Shown piece by piece: positions 47,988 to 55,913 of a stretch of 64,000 nucleotides of DNA (its first letter is position 1; every line of letters begins with the position of its first letter). The position numbers and the translations under genes were made by a program. The stretch lies in NCBI RefSeq assembly GCF_003841485.1, contig NZ_REFY01000004.1:487850-551849 (forward strand), given 5' to 3'. Below the pieces are notes generated by a model. It did no database searches. It was not told the origin of the DNA and saw only the letters and a list, made by a program, of their open reading frames with translations. The DNA comes from Natrarchaeobius halalkaliphilus (lineage in GTDB: Archaea > Halobacteriota > Halobacteria > Halobacteriales > Natrialbaceae).

Positions 47988-48704
47988 CTACGTCTCGTCG
48001 TAAGCGTCGGCCTGAGAGAGACTCCGCTCGAGCTTTCGACGGCGGCTCGGAGCGAACAGGCCGGTCTCCTCGCAGTCCTCATAGAGCCAGCGTCCGAACG
48101 CCGGCGCACGACTGTCGTCGACGCCGAACCAGTAGCCGCCCGACGCGGTCTCCGAGAGGTCTCCGGTCGGAGCGGCTACCGGACACTCGACGATCAGTGC
48201 TCGCCCGAACTCGAGCAGGGCGGGATCGTCGTGGACGAACGAGACGCCGACCGTCCCACTCGAGGACTTGAAACAGATCGTTCCGCAGCCCTCGAACAGC
48301 CCCCGGAGGAGCTCCCGATCGTGACCGGCGAAGGCGTCGAACCGGTAGTTGCCTCGACCGTCGACTGGTAGCCCGAGCACGCTGTTTCGGCCGAGGAGGC
48401 CGGCGGAATCGCCGGGAGTGATCGAGAGCGTGTACTCGTCTTCGGACCGAGTGATCGATCGATCGTGGGCGTACTCTCGACGCGTCCCGTCGCGTTCGAC
48501 GTCGCCGCCGGCGACCGCGGCGAGCACCCGTGCCGACGCCTCGTCGGTGGTGACGACCGCGAGGCGATCGGCCGCAACGTCGCCGCTGCCGGCGACGTGG
48601 CCCCAGAAGTACGCCGTCGCGGGGTGACCCGCGAGCGGGTCCGCCGGCACCTGGATCCTCGACGGTTGGCCACCCTCCGTAGCCGTCGCTTGCTCGCCGC
48701 TCAT
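47988..48704 (-). CDS. Cobalamin-operon protein with a LAGLIDADG-like region
   Basis: 238 residues. Residues about 125-175 (RELLRGLFEGCGTICFKSSS, then GTVGVSFVHDDPALLEFGR) resemble a LAGLIDADG-fold domain, but the acidic catalytic residue of the signature is replaced (LFEGCG instead of LxxADG). The N-terminal half (ATAYFWGHVAGSGDVAADRL) looks like a first, similar repeat. Homologues in haloarchaeal cob clusters are named only cobalamin biosynthesis protein (from memory). It may be a domesticated, nuclease-dead member with a regulatory role. It overlaps the ferredoxin gene by 4 bp. Confidence 0.65.
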   Translation of the reverse strand: MSGEQATATEGGQPSRIQVPADPLAGHPATAYFWGHVAGSGDVAADRLAVVTTDEASARVLAAVAGGDVERDGTRREYAHDRSITRSEDEYTLSITPGDSAGLLGRNSVLGLPVDGRGNYRFDAFAGHDRELLRGLFEGCGTICFKSSSGTVGVSFVHDDPALLEFGRALIVECPVAAPTGDLSETASGGYWFGVDDSRAPAFGRWLYEDCEETGLFAPSRRRKLERSLSQADAYDET

Positions 48705-48967
48705 TCGTCCACCTCGTCGACGACGATCGCGTCGGTCGGACAGGCCGTCGCGGCCCGTCTGGCCTCGTCGATTCGATCGTCGTCGAACGTCGCGACGACG
48801 CGCTCTGCGGTCTCCGTGAGTTCACCCTCACAGTCGTAGACGGGATCCGCTCCCGGATCGATCGTCGCCAGGCCGTCCTCGTCCTCGACGAATCGCGGAT
48901 CGCGGGTCAGGCAGGCGAACACTCCGTCACAGGCGTCCTTCTCGATGGTAACTTCGTATCGTGGCAT
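48701..48967 (-). CDS. Ferredoxin of the cobalamin operon
   Basis: 88 residues. It has four cysteines, C13, C19, C46 and C76, with C13-x5-C19 and ACPTDAI at the end, the pattern of single-cluster [3Fe-4S]/[4Fe-4S] ferredoxins such as those partnered with P450s. It is acidic. It overlaps the downstream gene by 4 bp and follows cbiH. It probably provides electrons for a reduction step or for cobalt reduction; inference from location. Confidence 0.82.
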   Translation of the reverse strand: MPRYEVTIEKDACDGVFACLTRDPRFVEDEDGLATIDPGADPVYDCEGELTETAERVVATFDDDRIDEARRAATACPTDAIVVDEVDE

Positions 48968-48994
48968 TGTTTGACTCCTGATTCGAACGGCCGG

Positions 48995-49882
48995 TCAGTA
49001 GTCGTATTTCGTCTCGTACCCACGCGGCGTGACCATCCGATCGTCCCAAACGTAGGTGTCCTCGTTGCCGACGACGATCGTCGTCGTCATATCGATGATC
49101 TCGCTCTCGCCCAGTTCCTCGAGTTCACCGAGTTCGGTGATCATCACCTGCTCGTCCTCGCGACCCGCGCCGTGGACGATGCCGATCGGTGTGTCTTCCT
49201 CGCGGTGGGTCAACAGGATCTCACAGCACTTCTCGAAGTTCTCCCTGCGCTTGCGGCTCCAGGGATTGTAGACCGTGATCGTAAACGACTCACTCGCGAC
49301 GGCGTGGAGTCTTGACTCGATCTCCGGCATCGGAACGAGGTGATCCGAAAGCGAGATCGAAACCGTGTCGTTCACGAGGGGGGCACCCAGGCGAGCCCCG
49401 CACGACTGTGCCGCCGGTACGCCGGGGACGACCTCGAAGTCGACCATCGACGCCGTCGCGCCTTTCGACTCTATGATCTCGAGGGCCAGGCCGGCGAGCG
49501 CGTAGACGTTTGGATCGCCGCTCCCGACGATCACCACGTCGTTGCCAGCGAGCGTGCGGTCGATCGCTTCTTCGGTCCGCGAGACCTCGCCGCACATCGG
49601 CGTATCGTACAGCTCATCGGCCTCCTCGGTGATCTCGGTCGGGATGAGATCGATGTAGGTCGTATAGCCGACGATGTGTTCCGCCTCGAGCAGGGCGGTC
49701 CGTGCACGTTCGGTCATTCCCTCCGGGTGGCCGGGACCGAGTCCGACCGCGGTCAGCTGACCGGGTTCGGCGTCGAACTCCTCGATCGTCGCGCCGACGG
49801 TCTCTCGGGTCGACCCGGATGCGCTCGATGCGCCGCAGTTCGATGTCGATTCGTCGTCGGCGTCCGCGTTGGTGTCAGTCAT
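48995..49882 (-). CDS. cbiH: Precorrin-3B/cobalt-factor III C17-methyltransferase (copy 1)
   Basis: 295 residues. The tetrapyrrole-methylase fold starts at about residue 40: TAVGLGPGHPEGMTERARTA, with VIVGSGDPNVYALAGLALEI, FEVVPGVPAAQSCGARLGAP and FTITVYNPWSRKRRENFEKC, the last being specific to CbiH/CobJ. It methylates C17 of cobalt-factor III with ring contraction, using SAM. The N-terminal 35 residues are an acidic, poorly conserved tail. It is adjacent to a second CbiH copy; both are probably in one operon. Confidence 0.92.
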   Translation of the reverse strand: MTDTNADADDESTSNCGASSASGSTRETVGATIEEFDAEPGQLTAVGLGPGHPEGMTERARTALLEAEHIVGYTTYIDLIPTEITEEADELYDTPMCGEVSRTEEAIDRTLAGNDVVIVGSGDPNVYALAGLALEIIESKGATASMVDFEVVPGVPAAQSCGARLGAPLVNDTVSISLSDHLVPMPEIESRLHAVASESFTITVYNPWSRKRRENFEKCCEILLTHREEDTPIGIVHGAGREDEQVMITELGELEELGESEIIDMTTTIVVGNEDTYVWDDRMVTPRGYETKYDY

Positions 49883-49887
49883 TGGTT

Positions 49888-50784
49888 TCAGAAGTCGTCG
49901 ACGTCACGCCCGCCTCGAGGGGTGACGAGGTACGTTCGATCGTCGTTGCTCCAGGTCTCTGTCTCGTGGTTTCCGACGATCAGCGAGGTCCCCATTCCGG
50001 ACACCTTGTCGTCGTGTTCGCCGGCCTCACCGAGGGTCGTGATGAACTGGCTCTCGCCGTTTCGACCGGCGGCCTCGCGGCCGGCGTCGTTGACGATCGC
50101 CACGAACGCGTCGTCGGTCCGCTCCTCGCGGACGATGTCGACCGCCCGCTCGTAGTTTCGCCAGCAGTTGTAGAGGACGATCACGAACCCCGAGATCGCC
50201 GCTGCGCGCAACTTCTCTTCGATTTCGTCCCAGCCGCGCCACTTGTCCGAGAGCGAGATCGTACAGAAGTCGTTACACAGCGGCGCACCGACGTTTGCCG
50301 AGCCCCCAAGCGCTGCGGTGAGGCCGGGAACGATTTCGATCGGCACGTCCGTCGCGTTCTCCTCGGCGGCCATCTTGAATATCAGGTCGGACTTGCCGTA
50401 GACCGACGGATCGCCGCCGGACACGTGGGCAACGTCTTTCCCCTCCCGAACGTGGTCGAAGGCCGCTCGGGCGAGTTCGATCTGTCGGCCCATCGTCGAG
50501 CGAACGATCTCCTGTTCGACGCCGTCGTCGCGGACGGCGATACCGTCCTCGCCCGTCTCCGCTTTCGGTGCCAGTGTGCCGTCCGCTCGGAGGAATTTCT
50601 GGTACAGACTCGAGGCGATGACGACCTCGGCGGACTCGATGACCTCCTTTGCTCGCCTCGTCATGTGGGTCGGCAGGCCAGGCCCGATGCCGACGACGGA
50701 GAGCGTCCCGTGGTCATCAGGAGTTCCGCCCGGTGTCGCGTCCGTGCTCGCGTTCTCACCGGCCGGGTCCGCGTCGGAACTCAT
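49888..50784 (-). CDS. cbiH: Precorrin-3B/cobalt-factor III C17-methyltransferase (copy 2)
   Basis: 298 residues from the ATG at 50784, which overlaps the cbiG stop (ATGA). It has LSVVGIGPGLPTHMTRRAKE, HVSGGDPSVYGKSDLIFKMA, VPIEIVPGLTAALGGSANVG and GFVIVLYNCWRNYERAVDIV, again a CbiH-type methylase. It differs from copy 1 in the substrate-site segments, so the two may act as a heterodimer or on different intermediates. Two adjacent cbiH genes are known in haloarchaea. Confidence 0.9.
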   Translation of the reverse strand: MSSDADPAGENASTDATPGGTPDDHGTLSVVGIGPGLPTHMTRRAKEVIESAEVVIASSLYQKFLRADGTLAPKAETGEDGIAVRDDGVEQEIVRSTMGRQIELARAAFDHVREGKDVAHVSGGDPSVYGKSDLIFKMAAEENATDVPIEIVPGLTAALGGSANVGAPLCNDFCTISLSDKWRGWDEIEEKLRAAAISGFVIVLYNCWRNYERAVDIVREERTDDAFVAIVNDAGREAAGRNGESQFITTLGEAGEHDDKVSGMGTSLIVGNHETETWSNDDRTYLVTPRGGRDVDDF

Positions 50785-51767
50785 CGACCGATCGCCACCG
50801 TAACCTCGTTTTCGTAGCCGATCTTCTCGAGGACGAGTTCCCGCTCGGCGCTGCCGGCGATCGCCGAGGCTTCCGAGACGCCGGGCCAACCGATCAGTTC
50901 CTTCGACTTCGACGGCGTTGGCCCCTCGTGTTCGAGGAGGGTCTCCCTGTCGAAGACGACCAGGCCGAGATCGAGTTCCTCGACGGCCGCCAGCAGGCCC
51001 TCTTCGTCTTCTTTCCGGGTCGCGGTGGCGACGAACTCGACGGCGCCGACATCGTACTCGGTCCGATCGAGGGCCGTTTCCCACGCGGCGATGAAGGACT
51101 CCGTGCTCGCGCCGGAGACGCTCCCGGTACCGATGACGCATCCGTCGTCGCTGTTGCGCTTGAGGACGGTGACGTCGTTACCCACGAGTACCGCACGAGG
51201 ACCGTCCAGTCGGGCGACGGGGCCGAGGGTATCGTCCAGTACGGCGAGGTTCGTCTTCACGGTCGAGTCGCCGTTGACAACGTGGGCGTCCATCGCCTTT
51301 GCGCGCGATTCGACGCCCTGTTTTCCCGCGGCTTCGCTCGCGGTGGTCATCGCCGGTACGGCACCCATCGTTGCCAGGTCCCGTGCGACCTGGTTCGCAC
51401 CGTGGTGACCGCCGGTGATCGGAATCGCCCAGGTCAGTTCCTCGTCGACGACGCAGATGGCGGGGTCCTCCCACTTGTCCTCTAACAGGTGAGCGGTCTT
51501 TCGCATCGCGATCCCGCTCGCCATCAGGCCGATGAAGCAGTCGTACTCGCCCCAGTGCTCTTCGAAAACGTCGCCGTGGTACTCGATGATGTCGATCGTC
51601 TCGTAGCGGTCGTCGAGCTCCGCCGTGATCTCCTCGGCGGTCCCTCTCTTTCGCTCGAACGCGATGATTGCGATCTCCGTTGCGACTTCGCCGTCGCTGT
51701 CGGCCGTCGAACAGTGACCGCCGTCCGCGTCCGACCTCGAATCGTCGTTTGCGTCGTCCGTACTCAT
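50781..51767 (-). CDS. cbiG: Cobalt-precorrin-5A hydrolase
   Basis: 328 residues. The CbiG N-terminal and central domains carry CFIGLMASGIAMRKTAHLLE, DPAICVVDEELTWAIPITGG and HHGANQVARDLATMGAVPAM. The CobE/GbiG C-terminal domain carries GCVIGTGSVSGASTESFIAA and LIGWPGVSEASAIAGSA. It opens the delta-lactone and releases acetaldehyde from the corrin precursor. It is coupled to cbiH copy 2 and 2 bp downstream of cbiF. Confidence 0.95.
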   Translation of the reverse strand: MSTDDANDDSRSDADGGHCSTADSDGEVATEIAIIAFERKRGTAEEITAELDDRYETIDIIEYHGDVFEEHWGEYDCFIGLMASGIAMRKTAHLLEDKWEDPAICVVDEELTWAIPITGGHHGANQVARDLATMGAVPAMTTASEAAGKQGVESRAKAMDAHVVNGDSTVKTNLAVLDDTLGPVARLDGPRAVLVGNDVTVLKRNSDDGCVIGTGSVSGASTESFIAAWETALDRTEYDVGAVEFVATATRKEDEEGLLAAVEELDLGLVVFDRETLLEHEGPTPSKSKELIGWPGVSEASAIAGSAERELVLEKIGYENEVTVAIGR

Positions 51768-51769
51768 GA

Positions 51770-52750
51770 TCAGTCTCCGTCAGCTTGCGTTTCCGCGTCG
51801 TTCGCCTCGCTCGAGTCGCCCCGGTTCGCCCAGTCGCCGTACAGGTACGACCGTTCGTACCCCCTGGCGGTCACGGCATCGCCGATAACGACCACGGCTG
51901 ACGCCCGGTATCCCGCCTCCTCGACTTGCGCCCCGATCGTGTCGATCGTGCCGACTATCACGTCCTCGTCCGGCCAGGAAGCGTGGTAGATCACCGCGAC
52001 GGGCGTCTCGGGATCGTGGCCGTCGTCGAGCAACCTGTCCATCGTCTCGCTGACCGCGTGTGTTCCGAGGTAGAGACAGGTCGTCACATCGCCCATCCCG
52101 ACGAAGTCGGAGACGTGATCGTCCGCCTCGGTCAGCGTCTTTCCCTGCGGTCGGGTGAACGCGACGTGGTTCGAGACCTCGTTGAGCGTCAGTTGCGTTC
52201 GCAACGTAGCGCTGGCCGCGAACGCCGACGTGACGCCCGGGACGAAGTACGTCGGCACACCCTCGTGTTCGAGGGCGTCCATCTGCTCGAGTGCGGCCCC
52301 GTAGATGGCGGGATCGCCGCTGTGCAGGCGCACGACCGCCCGACCGTCCTCGTAGGCGTCCCGCATCAGCGGGACCAACGTCTCGAGATCCTTGCCGACC
52401 GAATTCACGAGTTCCGCGTGATCGCAGTACTCCTCTAACAGTTCGCTGTTGACGAGCGAGCCAGCGTGGACCACGAGGTCGGCGTCCTCGAGCAGTTTCG
52501 AACCCGTAACCGTCAGCAGGCCCGGATCGCCCGGTCCGGCACCGACGAACGGAATCCCCTCCTGGTCGTCGCCGGCGTTGTGTTCGAAGATTCGAGCGTC
52601 GAGCGTCTCGCCACGGCGGCTTCCCTGGGCGTCGATCGCCTCCTGCGGGTGGCCGCCGTCGGAACGCAACGCCGTCGCGGACCGCGACCCGACGGAGTCC
52701 TCTCTCTCGTCCGTCCCGGTTGTCGGCTCGTTCGCGTTGGACTCTCTCAT
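51770..52750 (-). CDS. cbiF: Cobalt-precorrin-4 C11-methyltransferase
   Basis: 326 residues from the ATG at 52750, which overlaps the cbiL stop. After an acidic 70-residue N-terminal extension comes the methylase domain: IPFVGAGPGDPGLLTVTGSK, LVVHAGSLVNSELLEEYCDH, AVVRLHSGDPAIYGAALEQM and VPTYFVPGVTSAFAASATLR, the CbiF/CobM signature. It methylates C11 using SAM. The long polar N-terminal extension is unusual against bacterial CbiF, but common in haloarchaea. Confidence 0.95.
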   Translation of the reverse strand: MRESNANEPTTGTDEREDSVGSRSATALRSDGGHPQEAIDAQGSRRGETLDARIFEHNAGDDQEGIPFVGAGPGDPGLLTVTGSKLLEDADLVVHAGSLVNSELLEEYCDHAELVNSVGKDLETLVPLMRDAYEDGRAVVRLHSGDPAIYGAALEQMDALEHEGVPTYFVPGVTSAFAASATLRTQLTLNEVSNHVAFTRPQGKTLTEADDHVSDFVGMGDVTTCLYLGTHAVSETMDRLLDDGHDPETPVAVIYHASWPDEDVIVGTIDTIGAQVEEAGYRASAVVVIGDAVTARGYERSYLYGDWANRGDSSEANDAETQADGD

Positions 52751-53562
52751 CGATGCCCCCCGCAATCACCGTGTTCACATCCCTCCGCACGCTCGAGTTC
52801 GACCGCCGTTCCGCCGTCAGCGGCCGACGTGTCGCTCGGTGCACTGTCCTCGCTCGTCGACTCGGGGGAGTCGCCCGTCTCCCGTCCGAAGACGGCCGTC
52901 GCCTGCTCTGCGAGATCGTTCCTCTCGGCGTACGCCAGCGTGTAGTAGTCGCGTTCGTCGATCGCATCCGGATCGTCAGTAACGACCGTCTCGCCCTGTT
53001 CCATGAACAGTCGCCTGCCGTAGGTCACGTCGTAGCCGGCCTCGACGAGTCCCTCGTGGGTCGCGGGCGCGTCGGTGACCTTGAACAGGATCATCCGATC
53101 CGGACCCGCGGGGCTTACACCGTTTGCCGCCTCTCGCAACGAGAGTCCCGCGCCGGCTTCGATCTCGACGTCCAGTGCGGTCGCAAACGCCGTCACCGCG
53201 CTGACGCCCGGAACGATCTCGAGATCGACATCCGGGTGAAAGGCGGTGACGGTCCGGCGCAGGTGACCGAAGGTCGAGTAGACGTTGGGATCACCGAGCG
53301 TCACGAAGGCGACGTCGCCGTCGAGCGCGTTCGGTGCGATCGCCGCTGCCGCCTCTTTCCAGGCCGAACGAAGCTTCTCCTCGTCTTTCGTCATCGGGAA
53401 GTCCAGATTCCCGATTTTCGATTCGTCGACGTGTTCGATCGCGACGGTTCGCGAGAGGCGGCCGGGCGAGTAGACCGTATCCGCGTTCCGAAGCACCTCC
53501 TTCCCGCGAACGGTGACGAGATCGGCCTCGCCGGGACCGAGTCCGACGCCGTACAGCGTCAT
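52747..53562 (-). CDS. cbiL: Cobalt-factor II C20-methyltransferase
   Basis: 271 residues. It starts MTLYGVGLGPGEADLVTVRG, the CbiL/CobI signature, with VAFVTLGDPNVYSTFGHLRR and LEIVPGVSAVTAFATALDVE. The C-terminal 50 residues are low-complexity, rich in Ser, Glu and Asp, and end with a Cys/His-rich EGCEHGDCGGHR that may bind metal. It methylates C20 of sirohydrochlorin-cobalt. It overlaps cbiT and cbiF by 4 bp each. Confidence 0.94.
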   Translation of the reverse strand: MTLYGVGLGPGEADLVTVRGKEVLRNADTVYSPGRLSRTVAIEHVDESKIGNLDFPMTKDEEKLRSAWKEAAAAIAPNALDGDVAFVTLGDPNVYSTFGHLRRTVTAFHPDVDLEIVPGVSAVTAFATALDVEIEAGAGLSLREAANGVSPAGPDRMILFKVTDAPATHEGLVEAGYDVTYGRRLFMEQGETVVTDDPDAIDERDYYTLAYAERNDLAEQATAVFGRETGDSPESTSEDSAPSDTSAADGGTAVELERAEGCEHGDCGGHR

Positions 53563-54197
53563 CGGCGTTTCCCTCCCGCCGTCGTTCCGTCGGTGACCTG
53601 ACCGCCGTCAGCGACGGCTGTTTCACCGCCGTTCTCGCTCCCGTCCTCCGGCGTTGCACTGCCGACCAGCGTGTAGACCGGATTGTCCGAGTCGAAACTC
53701 GTCGCCCCAGCCAGTTCGTAGCCGTGACTCACCTGGAACTGGACGACCTCTTCGAGTACGTTCCGGTCCCGAAAGGCCTCGAGCGCCCTCCCGGCGGTCT
53801 CGAGCCGGGAGACGTTCATCACCACGCGGTCGATCTCGGTCTCGACGGCGTGGTCGAGTACGGCCTCGAAGTTCCGGCTCCCGCCCAGAAAAAGCGCGTC
53901 GGCGTCGTCCGGCAGCCCCTCGGGCGCTTCCGCGTTACGGAGTTCGACGTCGGCACGTATCGACTCCTCGTTCGCCGCGAGGTTCCGTTCGGTCGTCTCG
54001 AGGCGTCCGGGCTTGCGCTCGAGAGCGGTCACCCGCCCCGCTTGCTGTGCGGCTTCGATCGTTACGGCTCCCGTACAGGAACCGACCTCCGCGAAGTGAT
54101 CTTCGTCCGTGAGCGCGAGCTTCGATCGGACGACGGCGCGGACCTCCGGCTTCGTCGGTCCGGCCTTCGCATCGTGTGGAAGCGCGATGGGTGCCAT
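53559..54197 (-). CDS. cbiT: Cobalt-precorrin-6B C15-methyltransferase (decarboxylating)
   Basis: 212 residues. The class I SAM fold has KPEVRAVVRSKLALTDEDHF (CbiT N-terminal signature), VGSCTGAVTIEAAQQAGRVT (motif I) and DALFLGGSRNFEAVLDHAVE. It methylates C15 and decarboxylates the C12 acetate side chain. It is first in the T-L-F-G-H-H run; a 140-bp upstream gap with short inverted repeats probably holds the promoter. Confidence 0.94.
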   Translation of the reverse strand: MAPIALPHDAKAGPTKPEVRAVVRSKLALTDEDHFAEVGSCTGAVTIEAAQQAGRVTALERKPGRLETTERNLAANEESIRADVELRNAEAPEGLPDDADALFLGGSRNFEAVLDHAVETEIDRVVMNVSRLETAGRALEAFRDRNVLEEVVQFQVSHGYELAGATSFDSDNPVYTLVGSATPEDGSENGGETAVADGGQVTDGTTAGGKRR

Positions 54198-54337
54198 CAG
54201 ACACGAGAACGGCGCCCTGCCCTAAAACAATTTTGTTTGGTGTAGAACAAGTAGTATTGCTCAATTCGACATTCCGTAGGACAACTACACTTGTTTAGGC
54301 GCTCGTGAACGGAGCGAGTCGCTCCCGAAATCGGAAA
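54198..54337 (-). promoter_or_regulatory. Upstream region of cbiT with inverted repeats
   Basis: Between cbiE and cbiT. It contains GTGTAGAACAAGTAGTA (about 54239-54255) and, inverted about 25 nt later, CAACTACACTTGTTT (about 54282-54296), sharing the ACAAGT/ACTTGT core. A GGAGCGAGTCGCTCC palindrome (about 54314-54328) follows cbiE. These could be a regulator site and a terminator respectively. No riboswitch-like structure is recognised. Confidence 0.4.
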
Positions 54338-55138
54338 CTACACCGGCTGTCGAACGGCGAGTACGACCAGATCCGAAAACGGCGTGTCCTCGCTGCCATC
54401 ACCACCGGCGTGTTCGGACAGTTCCGCCAGGCTGTAGCGGTGGATCGCCTCGTCGGCGTGGGTCAGCTTCTCGAGGACGAGGGCCTCGAGGGTGGGATCC
54501 GCCCCGCGATCGAGCAAGAACGCCGCGATGTCGCCGGGCATCCGATCGTACGGCCGTGGTAACACGAGCAGGTTCCGATCGTCGACCGCAGCGACGAGTC
54601 GATCCATGTCGGCATCGAGATCGCCGCTTTTGTGCAGCGTAACGAACTCGGTCTCTTCCATCGGCGTTCGGGCGCGACTCGCGGCCACCTGCAGCGAGGA
54701 GATGCCGGGAATCACGCGGATCGGCTTCGGGTCCGTCCCCCGTCGATCGGCCTCGCGCTCGACGGCAGCCTGGATCTTTCCGACGAACTGGTAGCCGGAG
54801 TGGTTGGGATCGCCCATCGCGACCGCGGTTCCGCGTTCGCCGGCGGCGACACGCTCTCCGAACGCTGCGAGCGCCTCGGCCTCGTCCCTGTAGCCACAGG
54901 TCAACAGATCGGCGTCCGTCACGTCCTCGACGAGCTCCACGACGGTCTCGAAGCCGACGACGACGTCAGCCTCGCTGATCGCTCGCTCACCGCGTGGCGT
55001 TCGATACGCTGGGTGTCCGGGACCGACGCCGACTACGTACACGGGATCGGCCGCCGTTTCGTCGACGGTCGGCTCCGGGGCGGCCGCCGCGAACGTCGCC
55101 GGATCCGGCCCGCTGTCGAGATCGTAGTCGTCGGTCAT
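54338..55138 (-). CDS. cbiE: Cobalt-precorrin-7 C5-methyltransferase
   Basis: 266 residues. The methylase fold begins VYVVGVGPGHPAYRTPRGER (about residue 33) with VVVGFETVVELVEDV, GTAVAMGDPNHSGYQFVGKI, RVIPGISSLQVAASRARTPM and VLPRPYDRMPGDIAAFLLDR, the CbiE signature. It methylates C5. In many species it is fused to CbiT; here the two are separate genes. It overlaps cbiC by 4 bp. Confidence 0.93.
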   Translation of the reverse strand: MTDDYDLDSGPDPATFAAAAPEPTVDETAADPVYVVGVGPGHPAYRTPRGERAISEADVVVGFETVVELVEDVTDADLLTCGYRDEAEALAAFGERVAAGERGTAVAMGDPNHSGYQFVGKIQAAVEREADRRGTDPKPIRVIPGISSLQVAASRARTPMEETEFVTLHKSGDLDADMDRLVAAVDDRNLLVLPRPYDRMPGDIAAFLLDRGADPTLEALVLEKLTHADEAIHRYSLAELSEHAGGDGSEDTPFSDLVVLAVRQPV

Positions 55139-55854
55139 TCGTCCACCTCCTCGAGCTCGAGTTCGCCGGTTCGGACGTCGCTGGCGACGTGGATCAGTTC
55201 GTTCGTCAGCGCGGCGGCGAGCCCGCTCCCGCCGCGACGACCGACGTTGGTGATCGCCGGCACGTCGTACGCCTCGCTGACGTCGCGGATTCGCTCGCGG
55301 CTCTCTTCGGCCTTGACGAAACCGACGGGAGTCGCGACGACGACCTCGGGACGAGTCCCGTTCTCGATACAGTCCGCGAGGGCGAAGGCCGCCGTCGGCG
55401 CGTTGCCGATCGTTGCGATCGCCCCGTCGTAGACGCCCCGCTTGTCGAGTTCGAGAACCGACGCCGCGGTCCGGGTCATCCCCGTCTCCTCTGCGAGCTC
55501 GCTTCCGTTACCGATCGCCGTACGCTTTCGACAGCCGTGGCCACGACTCGTGATCCCGGCCTTCGACATCGTGATATCCGTGACGATGGGTGCCTCCGCG
55601 AGGACGGCCCGCGCGCCGGCGCGGACCGGCGCATCGTCGTCGTCTCCCTGCCGGTCGCACCCGGTGAACGAGATCAGATGCTGGAACTCGATGTCGCCCA
55701 TCGAGTGGACCGACTTCTGTCGGATTCGGTCGGCCAGCGTCTCATCGGGGACGAACTGCCGGACGATATCCATGCTCGTCTGGGCGATGTCCATGGCGCT
55801 TCGAGTCGTTGCTCCGAGGTCCGCGTACTCTCGTTCGTATTTCCTGTCACTCAT
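55135..55854 (-). CDS. cbiC: Cobalt-precorrin-8 methylmutase
   Basis: 239 residues. It has IRQKSVHSMGDIEFQHLISF, then ITSRGHGCRKRTAIGNGSEL and TPVGFVKAEESRERIRDVSE, as in CbiC/CobH. It migrates a methyl group from C11 to C12 to form cobyrinate. It is 59 bp downstream of cobN and overlaps cbiE by 4 bp, so cobN, cbiC and cbiE are probably one unit. Confidence 0.94.
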   Translation of the reverse strand: MSDRKYEREYADLGATTRSAMDIAQTSMDIVRQFVPDETLADRIRQKSVHSMGDIEFQHLISFTGCDRQGDDDDAPVRAGARAVLAEAPIVTDITMSKAGITSRGHGCRKRTAIGNGSELAEETGMTRTAASVLELDKRGVYDGAIATIGNAPTAAFALADCIENGTRPEVVVATPVGFVKAEESRERIRDVSEAYDVPAITNVGRRGGSGLAAALTNELIHVASDVRTGELELEEVDE

Positions 55855-55913
55855 GGTATCTCACGCTCTTTCGGTCGCGTGTCTCGACCATCGACCGCAC
55901 TCCGTTCGATCCG

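Noticed and set aside
54198..54337. Cobalamin riboswitch upstream of cbiT.
   Set aside because: No B12-box or conserved riboswitch core is visible; archaeal cob genes are normally controlled by proteins.
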